The position numbers and the translations under genes are program-made. Below are positions 36,446-45,794 of a stretch of 64,000 bases of DNA, piece after piece. How positions within the stretch are numbered: position 1 is the stretch's first letter; each line of letters begins with the position of its first letter. The notes under the pieces are model-generated. The model ran no database searches, had not been told where the DNA came from, and saw only the letters and a program-made list of their open reading frames with translations. Source of the stretch: CBDCYS01 sp965226245 (GTDB taxonomy: Bacteria > Acidobacteriota > Terriglobia > Bryobacterales > UBA6623); contig CBDDCL010000015.1 of the NCBI GenBank assembly GCA_965226245.1, positions 6,882,001 through 6,946,000 of the forward strand, written 5' to 3'.

Positions 36446-36895
36446 ATGAGTGAAACGCAGTTTTACGTTTCGGTCGCCGTCATGCCAACCGTGACGATTA
36501 TTATTGTGTTGATCGGTGTTCTGCTAAACAACACCAACATGAATGCCCGGTTGGGCGATATGAGTGCCCGATTCAACACCATCGATGCCAGACTCGGCGA
36601 CATCGATGCCAGATTCCCCGCTATGGATGCCCGGTTCGGCGCTATGGATGCCCGGTTCGGCAACATGAATTCCCGATTTGACGACTTAAGGAGCGAGATG
36701 AACGCGCTCTCGACCGACTTAAGGAGCGAGATGAATGCTGGCTCGAGTGGCTTAAGGAGCGAGATGAATGCTCGCTGGGAGGACATCCGCGAAACCTTAC
36801 GGGCTGAGATGGCAAAGAACCACAGCGAGATGTTGTTGAAGTTCGCCGAACTCGACCATCGCCTCTCCCGCCAGGAAGTGGGCTCAAGCAGTTGA
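36446..36895 (+). CDS. Small membrane-anchored coiled-coil protein with heptad and hendecad repeats
   Basis: 149 residues from ATG 36446 (a GTG two codons earlier is possible). One N-terminal membrane helix (VAVMPTVTIIIVLIGVLL), then seven near-perfect heptads of the type DARFGAM (residues about 34-82), then three 11-residue units LRSEMNALSTD, LRSEMNAGSSG, LRSEMNARWED, and a helical tail ending QEVGSSS. The pattern predicts a rod-like coiled coil facing cytoplasm or periplasm. Similar small proteins are often described only as hypothetical and vary in repeat number. No operon partner. Confidence 0.75.
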   Translation: MSETQFYVSVAVMPTVTIIIVLIGVLLNNTNMNARLGDMSARFNTIDARLGDIDARFPAMDARFGAMDARFGNMNSRFDDLRSEMNALSTDLRSEMNAGSSGLRSEMNARWEDIRETLRAEMAKNHSEMLLKFAELDHRLSRQEVGSSS

Positions 36896-36938
36896 TCACC
36901 CGTGGCAACTTTCGCGGCAGGGCGCAGCTACGGCTTGC

Positions 36939-37193
36939 TTCTACAGTAAAACGGTACAGCGCGCCGATTGTGCGCAGGTATATTCGCCCGTCCGAGACAG
37001 CCGGGGTAGCGTAAATGTCCTCGCCCAAGTCGTTCGCCGCCAGCGCCGACCAATCGCCCGTCGGCTTCAGCACCGAGACCTTGCCACTCTGGCTCGCCAT
37101 GTAGACTTTCCCCTCCGCGGCGATGGGTGAGGAATAGTAGTCGTCCACTGCGTCGGGCAGACGTCCTTTTTTAAGCCGCGTGAAACGCAGCTC
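36939..37193 (-). pseudogene. PQQ-like beta-propeller protein, C-terminal fragment
   Basis: The minus-strand frame reads RLPDAVDDYYSSPIAAEGKV, YMASQSGKVSVLKPTGDWSA and LGEDIYATPAVSDGRIYLRT, the last blades of a PQQ/BamB-type propeller like the gene at 20005. The upstream side (37195-37280) is replaced by the repeat GCGGACTTCCGTCCG / GGACGGAAGTCC. The normal stop after YRFTVE is absent too. A decayed scrap. Confidence 0.75.
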
Positions 37194-37445
37194 AAGCGCG
37201 GACTTCCGTCCGGGCCTCTGTTGGTGGCTGCACGGGATGCAGAGCAGAGGCGTGGACGGAAGTCCACGCTTGAGCCGCGCGGAATTCACCGCTGAGAAAG
37301 ACATTGGCGACATCGGCGGAGTAATATGGAATATGGCTCTTTACGAGAGGGCGGAAGTTCTGTCAGGACCTCCGCTGCTCCAGGCCGCTGAAAGTCAAGC
37401 GGCAGAAGAGCCCTCCAAAGCGCCAAAGTACAGGGAGGCGAATCA

Positions 37446-38318
37446 TTGAGGTGGGTTGACTACGAGAGTCCCAACACCGTGAAAGAGGCAATCAGTCTGC
37501 TCGGTGGGGACAGAAAAACGAAGATGCTGGCCGGCGGTACCGACGTGCTTGTCCAGCTCAGGGCGGGCGGCGGGGACGCGGATCTGATCGTTGATGTCAA
37601 GAACATTCCCGAGCTGAACGAGATGACGCTCGATTCCGAGCAGGGGCTGACGCTCGGAGCCGCGGCGCCTTGCTACAAGATCTACGGCGACGCCGAGATC
37701 CAGAAGGTGTATCCGGGTCTGATCGATTGCGCATCGCTGATCGGCGGTATTCAAATTCAGGGCCGCGCCTCGATTGGCGGCAATCTCTGCAACAGCGCCC
37801 CGAGCGCTGATGCTATTCCGGTTTTGATCGCCTACGGGGTGAGTTGCAAGATCGCCGGTCCGGAAGGTGAGCGTGAGGTTGCCGCCGAGGACTTTTGCAC
37901 CGCTCCAGGGCGGAACGTTTTGCAGGCCGGCGAAATGCTCGTGTCGATGCACTTCCCGCTGCCCAAGGCTAACTCGGGGGCCCGCTACATTCGCTTCATC
38001 CCCCGCAATGAGATGGATATCGCGGTGGCGGGCTCGGGCGTGAACGTCGTCGTCGAGAACGGTACGTTCAAATCCGCACGCGTGGCCTTGGCGTCGGTGG
38101 CGCCTACTCCGTTATTCGTGAAGGAAGCGGGCGAAGCACTGCAGGGGCAGCCGGTGAACGACGAAAGCATCGCAAAAGCGGCCGCCCTCGCCAAAGCAGC
38201 CGCCCGGCCGATCACCGACATGCGAGGTACTGTCGAATACCGCAAGCATCTTTGTGAAGTGTTGACCCGCCGGGCGCTGAATGACGCCGTAAAGCGAGCA
38301 AGAGGAGAGCAGGTTTAG
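37446..38318 (+). CDS. Molybdenum hydroxylase FAD-binding subunit (XdhB/CoxM family)
   Basis: 290 residues from TTG 37446, chosen because GGGAGG lies 7 bases upstream. FAD-binding motifs AGGTDVLVQLRAG and GRASIGGNLCNSAPSADAIP (pyrophosphate loop) identify the medium subunit of the xanthine dehydrogenase/CO dehydrogenase family; the C-terminal domain begins near ATRITDMRGTVEYRKHL-like ARPITDMRGTVEYRKHLC. It moves electrons from the 2Fe-2S subunit to the acceptor. First gene of a three-gene operon ending one base before the next ATG. Confidence 0.93.
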   Translation: MRWVDYESPNTVKEAISLLGGDRKTKMLAGGTDVLVQLRAGGGDADLIVDVKNIPELNEMTLDSEQGLTLGAAAPCYKIYGDAEIQKVYPGLIDCASLIGGIQIQGRASIGGNLCNSAPSADAIPVLIAYGVSCKIAGPEGEREVAAEDFCTAPGRNVLQAGEMLVSMHFPLPKANSGARYIRFIPRNEMDIAVAGSGVNVVVENGTFKSARVALASVAPTPLFVKEAGEALQGQPVNDESIAKAAALAKAAARPITDMRGTVEYRKHLCEVLTRRALNDAVKRARGEQV

Positions 38319-38804
38319 ATGCAAGTCAGGACAAGGGTAGAAACCACGATCAACGGCGAGCGGGCGGAATTTCTCTGCGAGCCGCGCCAGAGTCTGCTCG
38401 AATGCTTGCGAGACATCGCCGGCCTCACGGGAACCAAGGAAGGCTGCAACGACGGCAATTGCGGCGCTTGCACGGTGATGTTCGACGGCCGCATCGTTAC
38501 GTCCTGTCTCGTGCTGGGCGTCGAGGCGGATGGCAGCGAAATCACGACCATTGAAGGGGTGGCCGAAGGCAGCGCTCTGCATGAGATACAGAAAGCGTTC
38601 CTGGAGGGCGCGGCGCTGCAATGCGGCGTTTGCACCCCGGGCTTCATCGTGGCGGCCAAGGCGCTTCTCGACCAGGAGCCCAATCCAAGCGAAGAGCGAA
38701 TCCGGCTTTGGCTGGCAAACAATCTTTGCCGCTGCACGGGCTACGACAAGATTATTCGGTCCGTCCAGGACGCGGCGGCTAAGATGCAGGAGGCGAACGC
38801 ATGA
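38319..38804 (+). CDS. Molybdenum hydroxylase 2Fe-2S subunit (XdhC/CoxS family)
   Basis: 161 residues; GAGGAG upstream. Plant-type ferredoxin cluster: TKEGCNDGNCGACTVMFDG and TSCL; second cluster domain: LQCGVCTPGFIVAAKALL and NNLCRCTGYDKIIRSV. The eight cysteines of both 2Fe-2S centres are present. It passes electrons from the molybdopterin subunit to the FAD subunit. Stop overlaps the next ATG by 4 bases. Confidence 0.95.
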   Translation: MQVRTRVETTINGERAEFLCEPRQSLLECLRDIAGLTGTKEGCNDGNCGACTVMFDGRIVTSCLVLGVEADGSEITTIEGVAEGSALHEIQKAFLEGAALQCGVCTPGFIVAAKALLDQEPNPSEERIRLWLANNLCRCTGYDKIIRSVQDAAAKMQEANA

Positions 38805-41095
38805 GCACGAATGGCTACGAACCCAACATGGTGTTGTCCCGCAAGGAGTACAAAGTTGTCGGAACGCGGCCCGTGCGCCACGACGGCGCCGACAAGGTCA
38901 CCGGGCGCGCTCTTTACGGGGCGGACTTCCAACTAGCAGGCTCACTGCACGGCGCCATCCTCCGCAGCCCGCACGCCCACGCCCGCATCAAGTCGATTGA
39001 GACGAGCAAAGCCGAGGCATTGCCAGGCGTGAAGGCGGTTGTCGTCTCGACAGACCTGCCTGCTCCGGGTGACCAGGTCGCTGATATAGGCGACGGTGAC
39101 ACTCCGTTGAAATATATCCAGGACAACGTTCTCGCCAGTGACAAGGTCTGCTACAAGGGCCACGCCGTGGCGGGCGTTGCGGCCATCAATGTTCACGTCG
39201 CGCAAGAGGCGGCGGAACGGATCGAAGTGGAATACGAGCCGCTGCCTGCCGTGCTTACCGCGCCCGCTGCCATGCGCGATGACGCTCCGATTCTCCATGA
39301 GGATTTGAAGACGGACGAGCTAGGAGAGCAGACGGACAAGGTCAGCAATGTGGCCAAGCACTTTCAATTCAAACTGGGCGATATCGAAGAGGGGTTCGCC
39401 GCGGCCGACACGATTGTCGAGCGCGAGTTCGATACGTCGACGGTTCACCAAGGATACATCGAGCCGCACGCCGCCACGGCGCTGTGGAACAACGACGGCC
39501 GTGTGCATATTTGGTGCAGTACGCAGGGTTCCTTTGTCGTGCGCGACGTAACGGCTACGGTTCTCGGGATTCCGCAATCACAGATCAGAGTGACGCCGCT
39601 GGAGATCGGCGGCGGCTTTGGGGGCAAAATTCCTGTTTACCTCGAGCCGGTGGCCGCGCTGCTGTCGAAGAAAACCGGCAAGCCGGTCAAGATCGTCATG
39701 AGCCGGCAAGAAGTCTTCGAAGGCAGCGGCCCCACCCCCGGATCGCACATCAAGGTCAAGATCGGCGTGACCAAGGAAGGCAAGATGGTCGCCGCTCAGG
39801 CGTCTCTGGCGTATGAGGCGGGCGCTTATCCGGGAGCGATGGTCATGCCCGGGGCGATGTGCGTTTTCGCTGCCTATGACATTCCCAATGTTGTTGTCGA
39901 CGGCTATGACGTTGTGGTGAACAAGCCGAGCACTGCTGCTTATCGGGCGCCGGGAGCGACCAACGCGGCGTTTGCAACCGAGACTGTGGTAGACGAAATA
40001 GCCGAGACGCTGGGTGTCGATAAGGTGGAGTTCCGGCTCAACAACGCCGCTAAAGAGGGCACGCGCAGGGCCGATGGTCCGAAATACCGCAGCATCGGCT
40101 GCGTCGATGTGCTCGAAGCGATTAAGAATCACCCGCACTACAACGCGCCGCTCGAAGGTCCGAACCGCGGTCGGGGAGTGGCCATCGGATTCTGGTTCAA
40201 CGTGGGTCTGCAATCGAGCTGTGCTATCAACGTCAACGCGGATGGCACGCTCGCGCTGGTCGAAGGCTCGACCGACATTGGTGGCACGCGAACTTCGATC
40301 GCCATGCAGGCGGCGGAAGTGTTGGGTCTTCGCGCGGAAGACGTCCAGCCAACGGTCGTCGATACCGACTCAGTAGGCTACACGGCAGTGACCGGTGGAA
40401 GCCGGGTCACTTTCTGTACGGGGATAGCCGCTATCGAAGCCGCCGAGGACGTCAAGCGCCAAATGGCCGAGCGTGCCGCCAAGATATGGGACGTGGATGC
40501 GGAAACCGTCGAGTTCGACGAAGGCACTTTCCGCGGCTCCTCCAACGGCGCCTCCGCGATGAGTTTCAAAGAGCTGGCCGGCAGGCTGGCCAAAACCGGG
40601 GGACCCATCGTCGGGCGGGCCGCGGTGCAGCCGAAGGCCGTGGGCGGCTCCTTCTCCGGCAATATCGTGGACGTCGAAGTCGACCCGGAAACCGGCAAGG
40701 TGACGATTTTGCGATTCACTGCCGTCCAGGACGCCGGAAAGGCCATTCACCCCAGCTACGTTGAAGGGCAGATGCAGGGCGGCAGTGTCCAAGGTATCGG
40801 TTGGGCGCTGAACGAGGAGTACTACATGAGCGAGGAGGGCGCGATGGCCAATTCCAGCCTGCTCGACTACCGCATGCCGACCTCTCTCGATCTGCCAATG
40901 ATCGACACCGTGATCGTCGAGGTGCCCAACCCTGGGCACCCCTTCGGAGCGCGTGGCGTCGGAGAGGCCAACATCATTCCGCCCCCCGCGGCGATCGCCA
41001 ACGCGATTCACGCGGCTGTCGGGGTGCGGATGTCCAAGCTGCCCATGAACCCGCCGTCTTTGATGGAGGCGATCTGGGCCAAAGATCGGCAGTAA
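38801..41095 (+). CDS. Molybdopterin-binding large subunit (xanthine dehydrogenase/CO dehydrogenase family)
   Basis: 764 residues; AGGAGG 7 bases before the ATG. Landmarks: VRHDGADKVTGRALYGADFQ (N-terminal hammerhead domain), IGGGFGGKIPVYLEPVAALL (MoCo contact), STAAYRAPGATNAAFATETV where CoxL form I would have AYRCSFR, AVTGGSRVTFCTGIAAIEAA, and near the C-terminus GARGVGEANIIPPPAAIANA with the catalytic Glu. The AYRAPG loop argues against true CO dehydrogenase and for an aldehyde, purine or aromatic-heterocycle hydroxylase. Complete, in operon with the FAD and FeS subunits. Confidence 0.93.
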   Translation: MSTNGYEPNMVLSRKEYKVVGTRPVRHDGADKVTGRALYGADFQLAGSLHGAILRSPHAHARIKSIETSKAEALPGVKAVVVSTDLPAPGDQVADIGDGDTPLKYIQDNVLASDKVCYKGHAVAGVAAINVHVAQEAAERIEVEYEPLPAVLTAPAAMRDDAPILHEDLKTDELGEQTDKVSNVAKHFQFKLGDIEEGFAAADTIVEREFDTSTVHQGYIEPHAATALWNNDGRVHIWCSTQGSFVVRDVTATVLGIPQSQIRVTPLEIGGGFGGKIPVYLEPVAALLSKKTGKPVKIVMSRQEVFEGSGPTPGSHIKVKIGVTKEGKMVAAQASLAYEAGAYPGAMVMPGAMCVFAAYDIPNVVVDGYDVVVNKPSTAAYRAPGATNAAFATETVVDEIAETLGVDKVEFRLNNAAKEGTRRADGPKYRSIGCVDVLEAIKNHPHYNAPLEGPNRGRGVAIGFWFNVGLQSSCAINVNADGTLALVEGSTDIGGTRTSIAMQAAEVLGLRAEDVQPTVVDTDSVGYTAVTGGSRVTFCTGIAAIEAAEDVKRQMAERAAKIWDVDAETVEFDEGTFRGSSNGASAMSFKELAGRLAKTGGPIVGRAAVQPKAVGGSFSGNIVDVEVDPETGKVTILRFTAVQDAGKAIHPSYVEGQMQGGSVQGIGWALNEEYYMSEEGAMANSSLLDYRMPTSLDLPMIDTVIVEVPNPGHPFGARGVGEANIIPPPAAIANAIHAAVGVRMSKLPMNPPSLMEAIWAKDRQ

Positions 41096-41113
41096 GACGA
41101 GCGCGGCCCCGAC

Positions 41114-41160
41114 GTGGCGCACGCATTCGTGCGTGCCGTGTCGCCATTCCTGGCGACATG
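41114..41160 (+). repeat. Double-hairpin dispersed repeat, copy 1
   Basis: Two adjacent palindromes: GGCGCACGCATTCGTGCGTGCC followed by TGTCGCCATTCCTGGCGACA. The second hairpin (41137-41160) is an exact inverse of 58632-58655, and the first one pairs with 58656-58678 in altered form. It lies between the Mo subunit gene and the MoaD-like gene. Confidence 0.8.
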
Positions 41161-41210
41161 GTTTCGCCACTGAACGCTGAGCACGGACGGGGCGCAGGAA
41201 GGCTATCCGC

Positions 41211-41495
41211 ATGCCCACCGTTTTCATCCCATCGATGATGCAAAAGCTGACTGGGGGCGCTCAGCAACTCGTCGTGGAAGGTTCCTCGGTACGGCAGGTG
41301 ATCAAGAACCTCGACGAAATCCATCCTGGCGTCAAAGACTGGCTGCTCGACGATAATCAACTCAGATCCAACATCTCGGTAGCGATTGACGGGGTGGTTA
41401 CCCCCATGGGCTTGCTGGAAGAAGTCGACGAAACCAGCGAAATTCATTTCGTGGCGGCGATCAGCGGGGGAATGAGCTCTACTTCTACACGATGA
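41211..41495 (+). CDS. MoaD/ThiS-family sulfur-carrier protein
   Basis: 94 residues. TVFIPSMMQKLTGGAQQLVV, SVRQVIKNLDEIHPGVKDWL and DETSEIHFVAAISGG form a ubiquitin-like MoaD/ThiS fold. In MoaD the chain ends in Gly-Gly, which is adenylated and thiolated for molybdopterin synthesis. Here the Gly-Gly is followed by seven residues (MSSTSTR), so the carrier would need trimming or is no longer a sulfur donor. Position just after the molybdenum hydroxylase operon (115 bases, containing a repeat) fits a cofactor role. Confidence 0.85.
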   Translation: MPTVFIPSMMQKLTGGAQQLVVEGSSVRQVIKNLDEIHPGVKDWLLDDNQLRSNISVAIDGVVTPMGLLEEVDETSEIHFVAAISGGMSSTSTR

Positions 41496-41719
41496 GATCC
41501 TCACACGGCTGCATAACCTTCGATTGGATCGGTGTCTGGCAGCAGGCGGAGACGAATCGGTTCGGCCTTTCCGGCCCCACGGGCGGGGAGAAATCAGAAT
41601 CAAAGCTAAAAAGAATCGGCTGGAGCGCGCATCGGCGACCGGCGTCTTGACAAACAAACGGAACACTATCCCCTATCGCTCCCAGTCTGGCGTGGCGGCG
41701 TAGACAACTCGGTGACAGA

Positions 41720-43003
41720 ATGACCCATCCAGACCAGATCCAGCAGATAGAAAAGCGACTTGGAGTTGAGCTCGAAAGGCTGGCGATTGACGAATTAGAT
41801 ACGTTCGAACATTACAGCCCCAAAAAAAAGCGCGCGTATATCGTAGATGCCGAGGACAACGTCGTCGCGTTCGCCCTTGATGGAGAGAAAGCCTTCGAAA
41901 TCTCCTCAGTCGAAGAGTTAATCAGCCTGCGCAAGCTCAGCCTGAGAGACGTCCCTCTAACCTCGGAAGCCCTCGGAACACTTTCGACACTCGCACAAGT
42001 TAATTTCCTCGATCTGAGTGGAACTCTCGTATCAGATCTGTCCGTCCTCGAGTCCCTTCCGAGGCTGACGTCACTGTGCTTAAGGAACTGCAAAGAACTG
42101 TCTCTTTCGACGCTGAAAGGCCCGGTCTCGCTTCACCATTTGGATCTGGGACGCAACAATCTGGGCGACCTAAGGCCATTGAGGAAACTCCGGAATCTTC
42201 AAGTACTACATCTGAAGTCGAACGAGGCAAGCACGTGGCCAACTGGACTGGAGCTGTTGACCACACTCCTACAGCTGGATCTCAGCCAGACTGAGCTGGG
42301 AAGTTTGCCCCCCGAGGTCGGCAAGTTGACGAACCTCAGGACACTCAGTCTTGATGGGAGCCAATTGAGTGAGCTGCCCCCCGAGGTCGGAAAGTTAACG
42401 AACCTAGAGACACTCAGTCTTGATGGTAACCAATTGACAGAGCTGCCCCCCGAGGTCGGAAAGCTAACGAACCTCAGGACACTCAGCCTTGCTGGGAACC
42501 AATTAAGTGAGCTGCCCCCCGAGGTCTGCAATCTGGCGAAGCTAAGGACACTTAATCTGGGCGGCAGCGAGTTGGCTCTGACGACTTCCAATCTTGCCGG
42601 GAACCAATTCAGAGAGTTTCCCCCAGACGTCTGCGAGTTGACGAGCCTCAGGACACTCAGTCTTGCTGGGAACCAATTGAGTGAGCTGCCCCCCGAGGTC
42701 GGAAAGTTAACGAACCTAAGGGCATTCAATCTTGGCGGCAACCAGTTGAAGGACCTGCCAGTTGAGGTGGAGAAACTCCAGAGCCTCGAGGAACTGTACC
42801 TGCGAAGAAACACCCTGCGTAGGGTTCCTCAAGCTGTTCTGTCGCTCAGACACCTGCTTCTGCTGGACCTCAACGGGACTCACCTCGAGGAGCTTCCGAG
42901 CGCAATATCTGGCCTGACGGAGCTCGTAACGCTCGACCTTAGTTCGAATGAACTATCCGAGCTACCCGTTGAGCTTGCGGATTTGCGAACTCACTATTAC
43001 TAG
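41720..43003 (+). pseudogene. Roco protein, LRR part (frame broken before the Roc domain)
   Basis: 427 residues. An N-terminal non-LRR part (residues 1-60, VDAEDNVVAFALDGE) is followed by LRRs, many of the form VGKLTNLRTLSLDGxQLSELPPE. The frame stops after ELADLRTHYY. Only 59 bases on, in another frame, the typical LRR-to-Roc linker appears (LCLHNNPLESPPVEIIKQGR). Together with the following Roc and COR pieces this was one Roco gene; the region 42990-43080 is garbled. The LRR part may still be translated alone. Confidence 0.85.
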
Positions 43004-43062
43004 ATTGTGCTAAAAATCAACTCGTTTCCGTACCGCCTTCCATCTTCTCCTTAGACCTTGCC

Positions 43063-43638
43063 TTGTACGCGACCGACTATTTTCACGATTGGGACAGGAA
43101 GGGCCTCTGCTTACACAACAATCCCCTCGAGTCGCCTCCGGTAGAGATCATCAAACAGGGCAGAGAAGCCGTTCTGAAGTACTTCGACTCGTTGGAACCG
43201 GAAGAGGCGTTGCGGCTCAAAGAGGTCAAGGTGCTCCTCGTCGGCAACGGTGGCGCCGGGAAGACGTGCCTGGTCGACCGCCTGCTGGGCAAAAAGTTCG
43301 ATCCGCAGAAAGCACAGACCGACGGGATCAACATTGACTCGTGGTCGGTCCAAGTGGCCGGCGACGAGGTCAAGGCGCATCTGTGGGACTTCGGCGGCCA
43401 GGAGATCATGCACGCCACGCACCAGTTTTTCCTTTCCGAGAGGAGCCTCTACGTGCTGGTGTTGGATGGGCGCAAGGAAGAAGATGCCGAATATTGGCTG
43501 AAGCATATTGAGAGCTTTGGCGGCAACTCGCCGATTCTGGTCGTGCTAAACAAGATCGACGAGTATCCGGCGTTCGACGTCAACCGCCGATTCCTGCAGC
43601 AGAAGTATCGGGGGATCGTGGACTTCTTCCGCGTCTAG
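43063..43638 (+). pseudogene. Roco protein, Roc GTPase part (ends at an in-frame TAG)
   Basis: It reads VKVLLVGNGGAGKTCLVDRL (P-loop), KAQTDGINIDSW (switch I Thr), AHLWDFGGQEIMHATHQFFL (DxxGQ switch II), VLVLDGRKEEDAEYWLKHIE and LVVLNKIDE (NKxD), all motifs of a Ras-of-complex GTPase with intact binding residues. The frame ends at TAG 43636-43638 inside the expected SCKTNKG motif; one base change (TCG to TAG) would explain it. Same frame resumes in the COR part. Confidence 0.88.
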
Positions 43639-44466
43639 TGTAAGACCAACAAGGGCGTCGCGGCTTTCAGGAAGGGCTTGACCCAGGCGATCGGCAAAGT
43701 CGAGATCCTTGGCACCACCTGGCCGGCAAGCTGGTTTCGCATCAAGACCCAACTGGAACAGATGGCCGACCATTTTATCGGCCGTGGCGACTACCGCACG
43801 CTCTGCCGGCAGGAGAAGTTGCACGACGAAGCCAGTCAAGAGACGCTGGTCAAGTTCCTACACGATCTGGGTGTGATCGTACATTTTGCGGACTTCGAAC
43901 TCGAGGACATGCACGTGCTCGAGCCGCGCTGGCTAACCGGTGCCGTCTACCGCATCGTCAATTCCGATGAACTGGCCGACGACAAGGGCGTGCTCAAACT
44001 CCAATCTTTGCGAAACATCCTCAAGCCCGCGGACGACGATGGCTTCGATTTTCCGCCCCAGCGGCACCCGTTCATCGTCAATCTGATGAAGAAGTTCGAG
44101 CTGTGTTACTCGATCGACAAGCGGACGCTCCTGATCCCCGACCTGTTGGAGGTGCCGGAGCCCGAAATCGACTTCAACTTCGACGACTCGCTGAAGTTTC
44201 GCATCGACTACGACTTTCTGCCGCGGTCGATCATCCCCCGCTTCATAGTCCGCAAGAGCGGCAGCATTGTCGGCCGTCTGCGCTGGCGGACGGGCGTCGT
44301 CCTCAAGGACCCGGCCTTCCAATCCGGCGCCGTCATCAAGGCGGACGAAACGGCACGGCGGATCTATATCTATGTTTCCGGAGACCAGCAGCGCGATTAC
44401 TTGACCGTCATCCGCTCCGCCTTTCTAGACATCAACCGCAGCTTCGAGAAACTTGGTTATGTCGAG
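43639..44466 (+). pseudogene. Roco protein, COR-domain part (5' stop, 3' cut by IS1595)
   Basis: Continues the Roc frame after the TAG: CKTNKGVAAFRKGLTQAIGK, HDEASQETLVKFLHDLGVIV, VLEPRWLTGAVYRIVNSDEL, FIVNLMKKFELCYSIDKRTL and LPRSIIPRFIVRKSG, the standard COR dimerisation domain. It ends at 44466 where IS1595 copy 2 inserts between EKLGYVE and KVPLPDN. Removing the IS and one target copy restores one continuous frame. Confidence 0.88.
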
Positions 44467-45501
44467 ATGGGGTATTTAGTTGACTCCAGTAGCCACTACA
44501 TCTTGGGGGTGGGGGTGCCGGCCCTGGTGGCCTCGACCATTGTCTTATAGGGAGCAGGGTCGGCGGCGACCGCCTGCTGGAGGAGGCGATAGAAAAGTTT
44601 GCCGCGCGACCGTGAGGTCCGCCGGTTGAAGCGGAACGTGAACTCGTCCAGGTAGTAGTCCAAATACTCGTGACTGACAGCCCCCTGGTGGGTCCCCAAC
44701 AGCCAGCGCTTTAGCAGAGAGGCGACACGATGGACTCTCGGCAGCAGCTTACTCGCCGATTGCCGCTTCCCGCGCAGCACGGTGACTTCATGGCGGTATC
44801 CTTTGTTCTCCAATCCCGCATAGCCTTCCCAGCCGTCGGTGTGCACGAGGCTGCCAGGTTGGATAGCTTCTTCGACAAAGGCTTCCAAGCTCGCCGCTGA
44901 GGCATCCGCGATCCGACGGAGCCGGATGCGACCCATACCGCGCCCATCCTCCTCGGCAGCAACCGCAACTAACGCTTTGCCAACCATTTCGCGACCTCGG
45001 ACGCCCTCTTCGACTCCGCCCACATACGTTTCGTCCACCTCCACCCGGCCGACCAGCCGATTGCGACCGGGGCGCACCATGGCGCGGCGGAACTTGTGCA
45101 GCCAGGTCCAGGCGGTTACATAGCTACCCAAACCCAAGACCCGCTGCAACTCCAGCGCGCTGGCCCCGCCTTTTTGCGTTGTCACCCACCAAGCCGCCCG
45201 GAACCACAACGTCAAGGGCTTGCGGGTGTCCTGGAAAATCGTGCCCGCCGTCACCGAGGCCTGGTAACCGCAGTCGGCGCAGAGCAGCAGATTGCGTTTG
45301 CTGGCCCATGAGGACTGGATCCCACAGCGCGGGCACACGAACCCCTCCGGCCAGCGCAGCTTCAGCAGGTACTCCCGGCACGCCTCCTCGGTCGAGAATC
45401 GAGCTTCCAACTCGACGAGGTTTCGGGGGTAGTCCTCCTTCATGCCCCCAACCACAACATATTGTGGCTACTGGAGTCAACTAAATACCCCATATGTCGA
45501 G
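44459..45501 (-). mobile_element. IS1595-family insertion sequence, copy 2 (44467-45493) with 8-bp target duplication
   Basis: Same 1027-base element as copy 1, reversed. Perfect terminal repeats (ATGGGGTATTTAGTTGACTC at 44467 and its complement ending 45493). The target duplication ATGTCGAG occurs at 44459-44466 and 45494-45501. Sits inside the Roco gene. Near-identity with copy 1 indicates recent transposition. Confidence 0.95.
44496..45443 (-). CDS. IS1595-family transposase (copy 2)
   Basis: 315 residues, protein identical to copy 1 (15400-16347): zinc ribbon CPRCG...CADCG, VEVDETYVGG, VHTDGWEGY, HEYLDYYLDEFTFRFNRR. One silent base difference was noticed (Gln codon). Complete. Confidence 0.93.
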   Translation of the reverse strand: MKEDYPRNLVELEARFSTEEACREYLLKLRWPEGFVCPRCGIQSSWASKRNLLLCADCGYQASVTAGTIFQDTRKPLTLWFRAAWWVTTQKGGASALELQRVLGLGSYVTAWTWLHKFRRAMVRPGRNRLVGRVEVDETYVGGVEEGVRGREMVGKALVAVAAEEDGRGMGRIRLRRIADASAASLEAFVEEAIQPGSLVHTDGWEGYAGLENKGYRHEVTVLRGKRQSASKLLPRVHRVASLLKRWLLGTHQGAVSHEYLDYYLDEFTFRFNRRTSRSRGKLFYRLLQQAVAADPAPYKTMVEATRAGTPTPKM

Positions 45502-45766
45502 AAAGTACCGCTACCCGACAATCCCGAGGTGACGGTCAGTTACGCGCATCTGGTCCGTCTGGAAAAAGCGAGCATCGCCGAGCATTTTCCCGACGGCGCC
45601 GAGCGTTCATACAATGTCAAGGAGCTACTTGGCACGCTGTACGTAGAACAGCCGCCCACGGAAGAGGAACTGATTAGGATACTGAAAGGCATTGTCACCG
45701 AGTTGGATAGCGAAAGAACTCTGATGCAAAAAGCAAAGGAAATTGTGCAGTTTAGGAAACTCGGCC
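45494..45766 (+). pseudogene. Roco protein, C-terminal remnant between two IS elements
   Basis: After IS1595 the frame reads EKVPLPDNPEVTVSYAHLVR, LEKASIAEHFPDGAERSYNV and KELLGTLYVEQPPTEEELIR, then LMQKAKEIVQFRKLG, a helical C-terminal extension as found after COR domains. It is cut at 45766 by IS1182. A possible last piece, PVTIDVGKLVREVIDVAKKI, lies beyond that IS at 47273-47341 and ends in TGA. Confidence 0.8.
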
Positions 45767-45794
45767 TAGCAGCCCGTGGCAGAAGTGGCGGTTT

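Noticed and set aside
38801..41095. Annotation as carbon monoxide dehydrogenase large subunit
   Set aside because: The active-site loop reads AYRAPGA rather than the AYRCSFR of form I CoxL, so only the broader molybdenum hydroxylase family is claimed.
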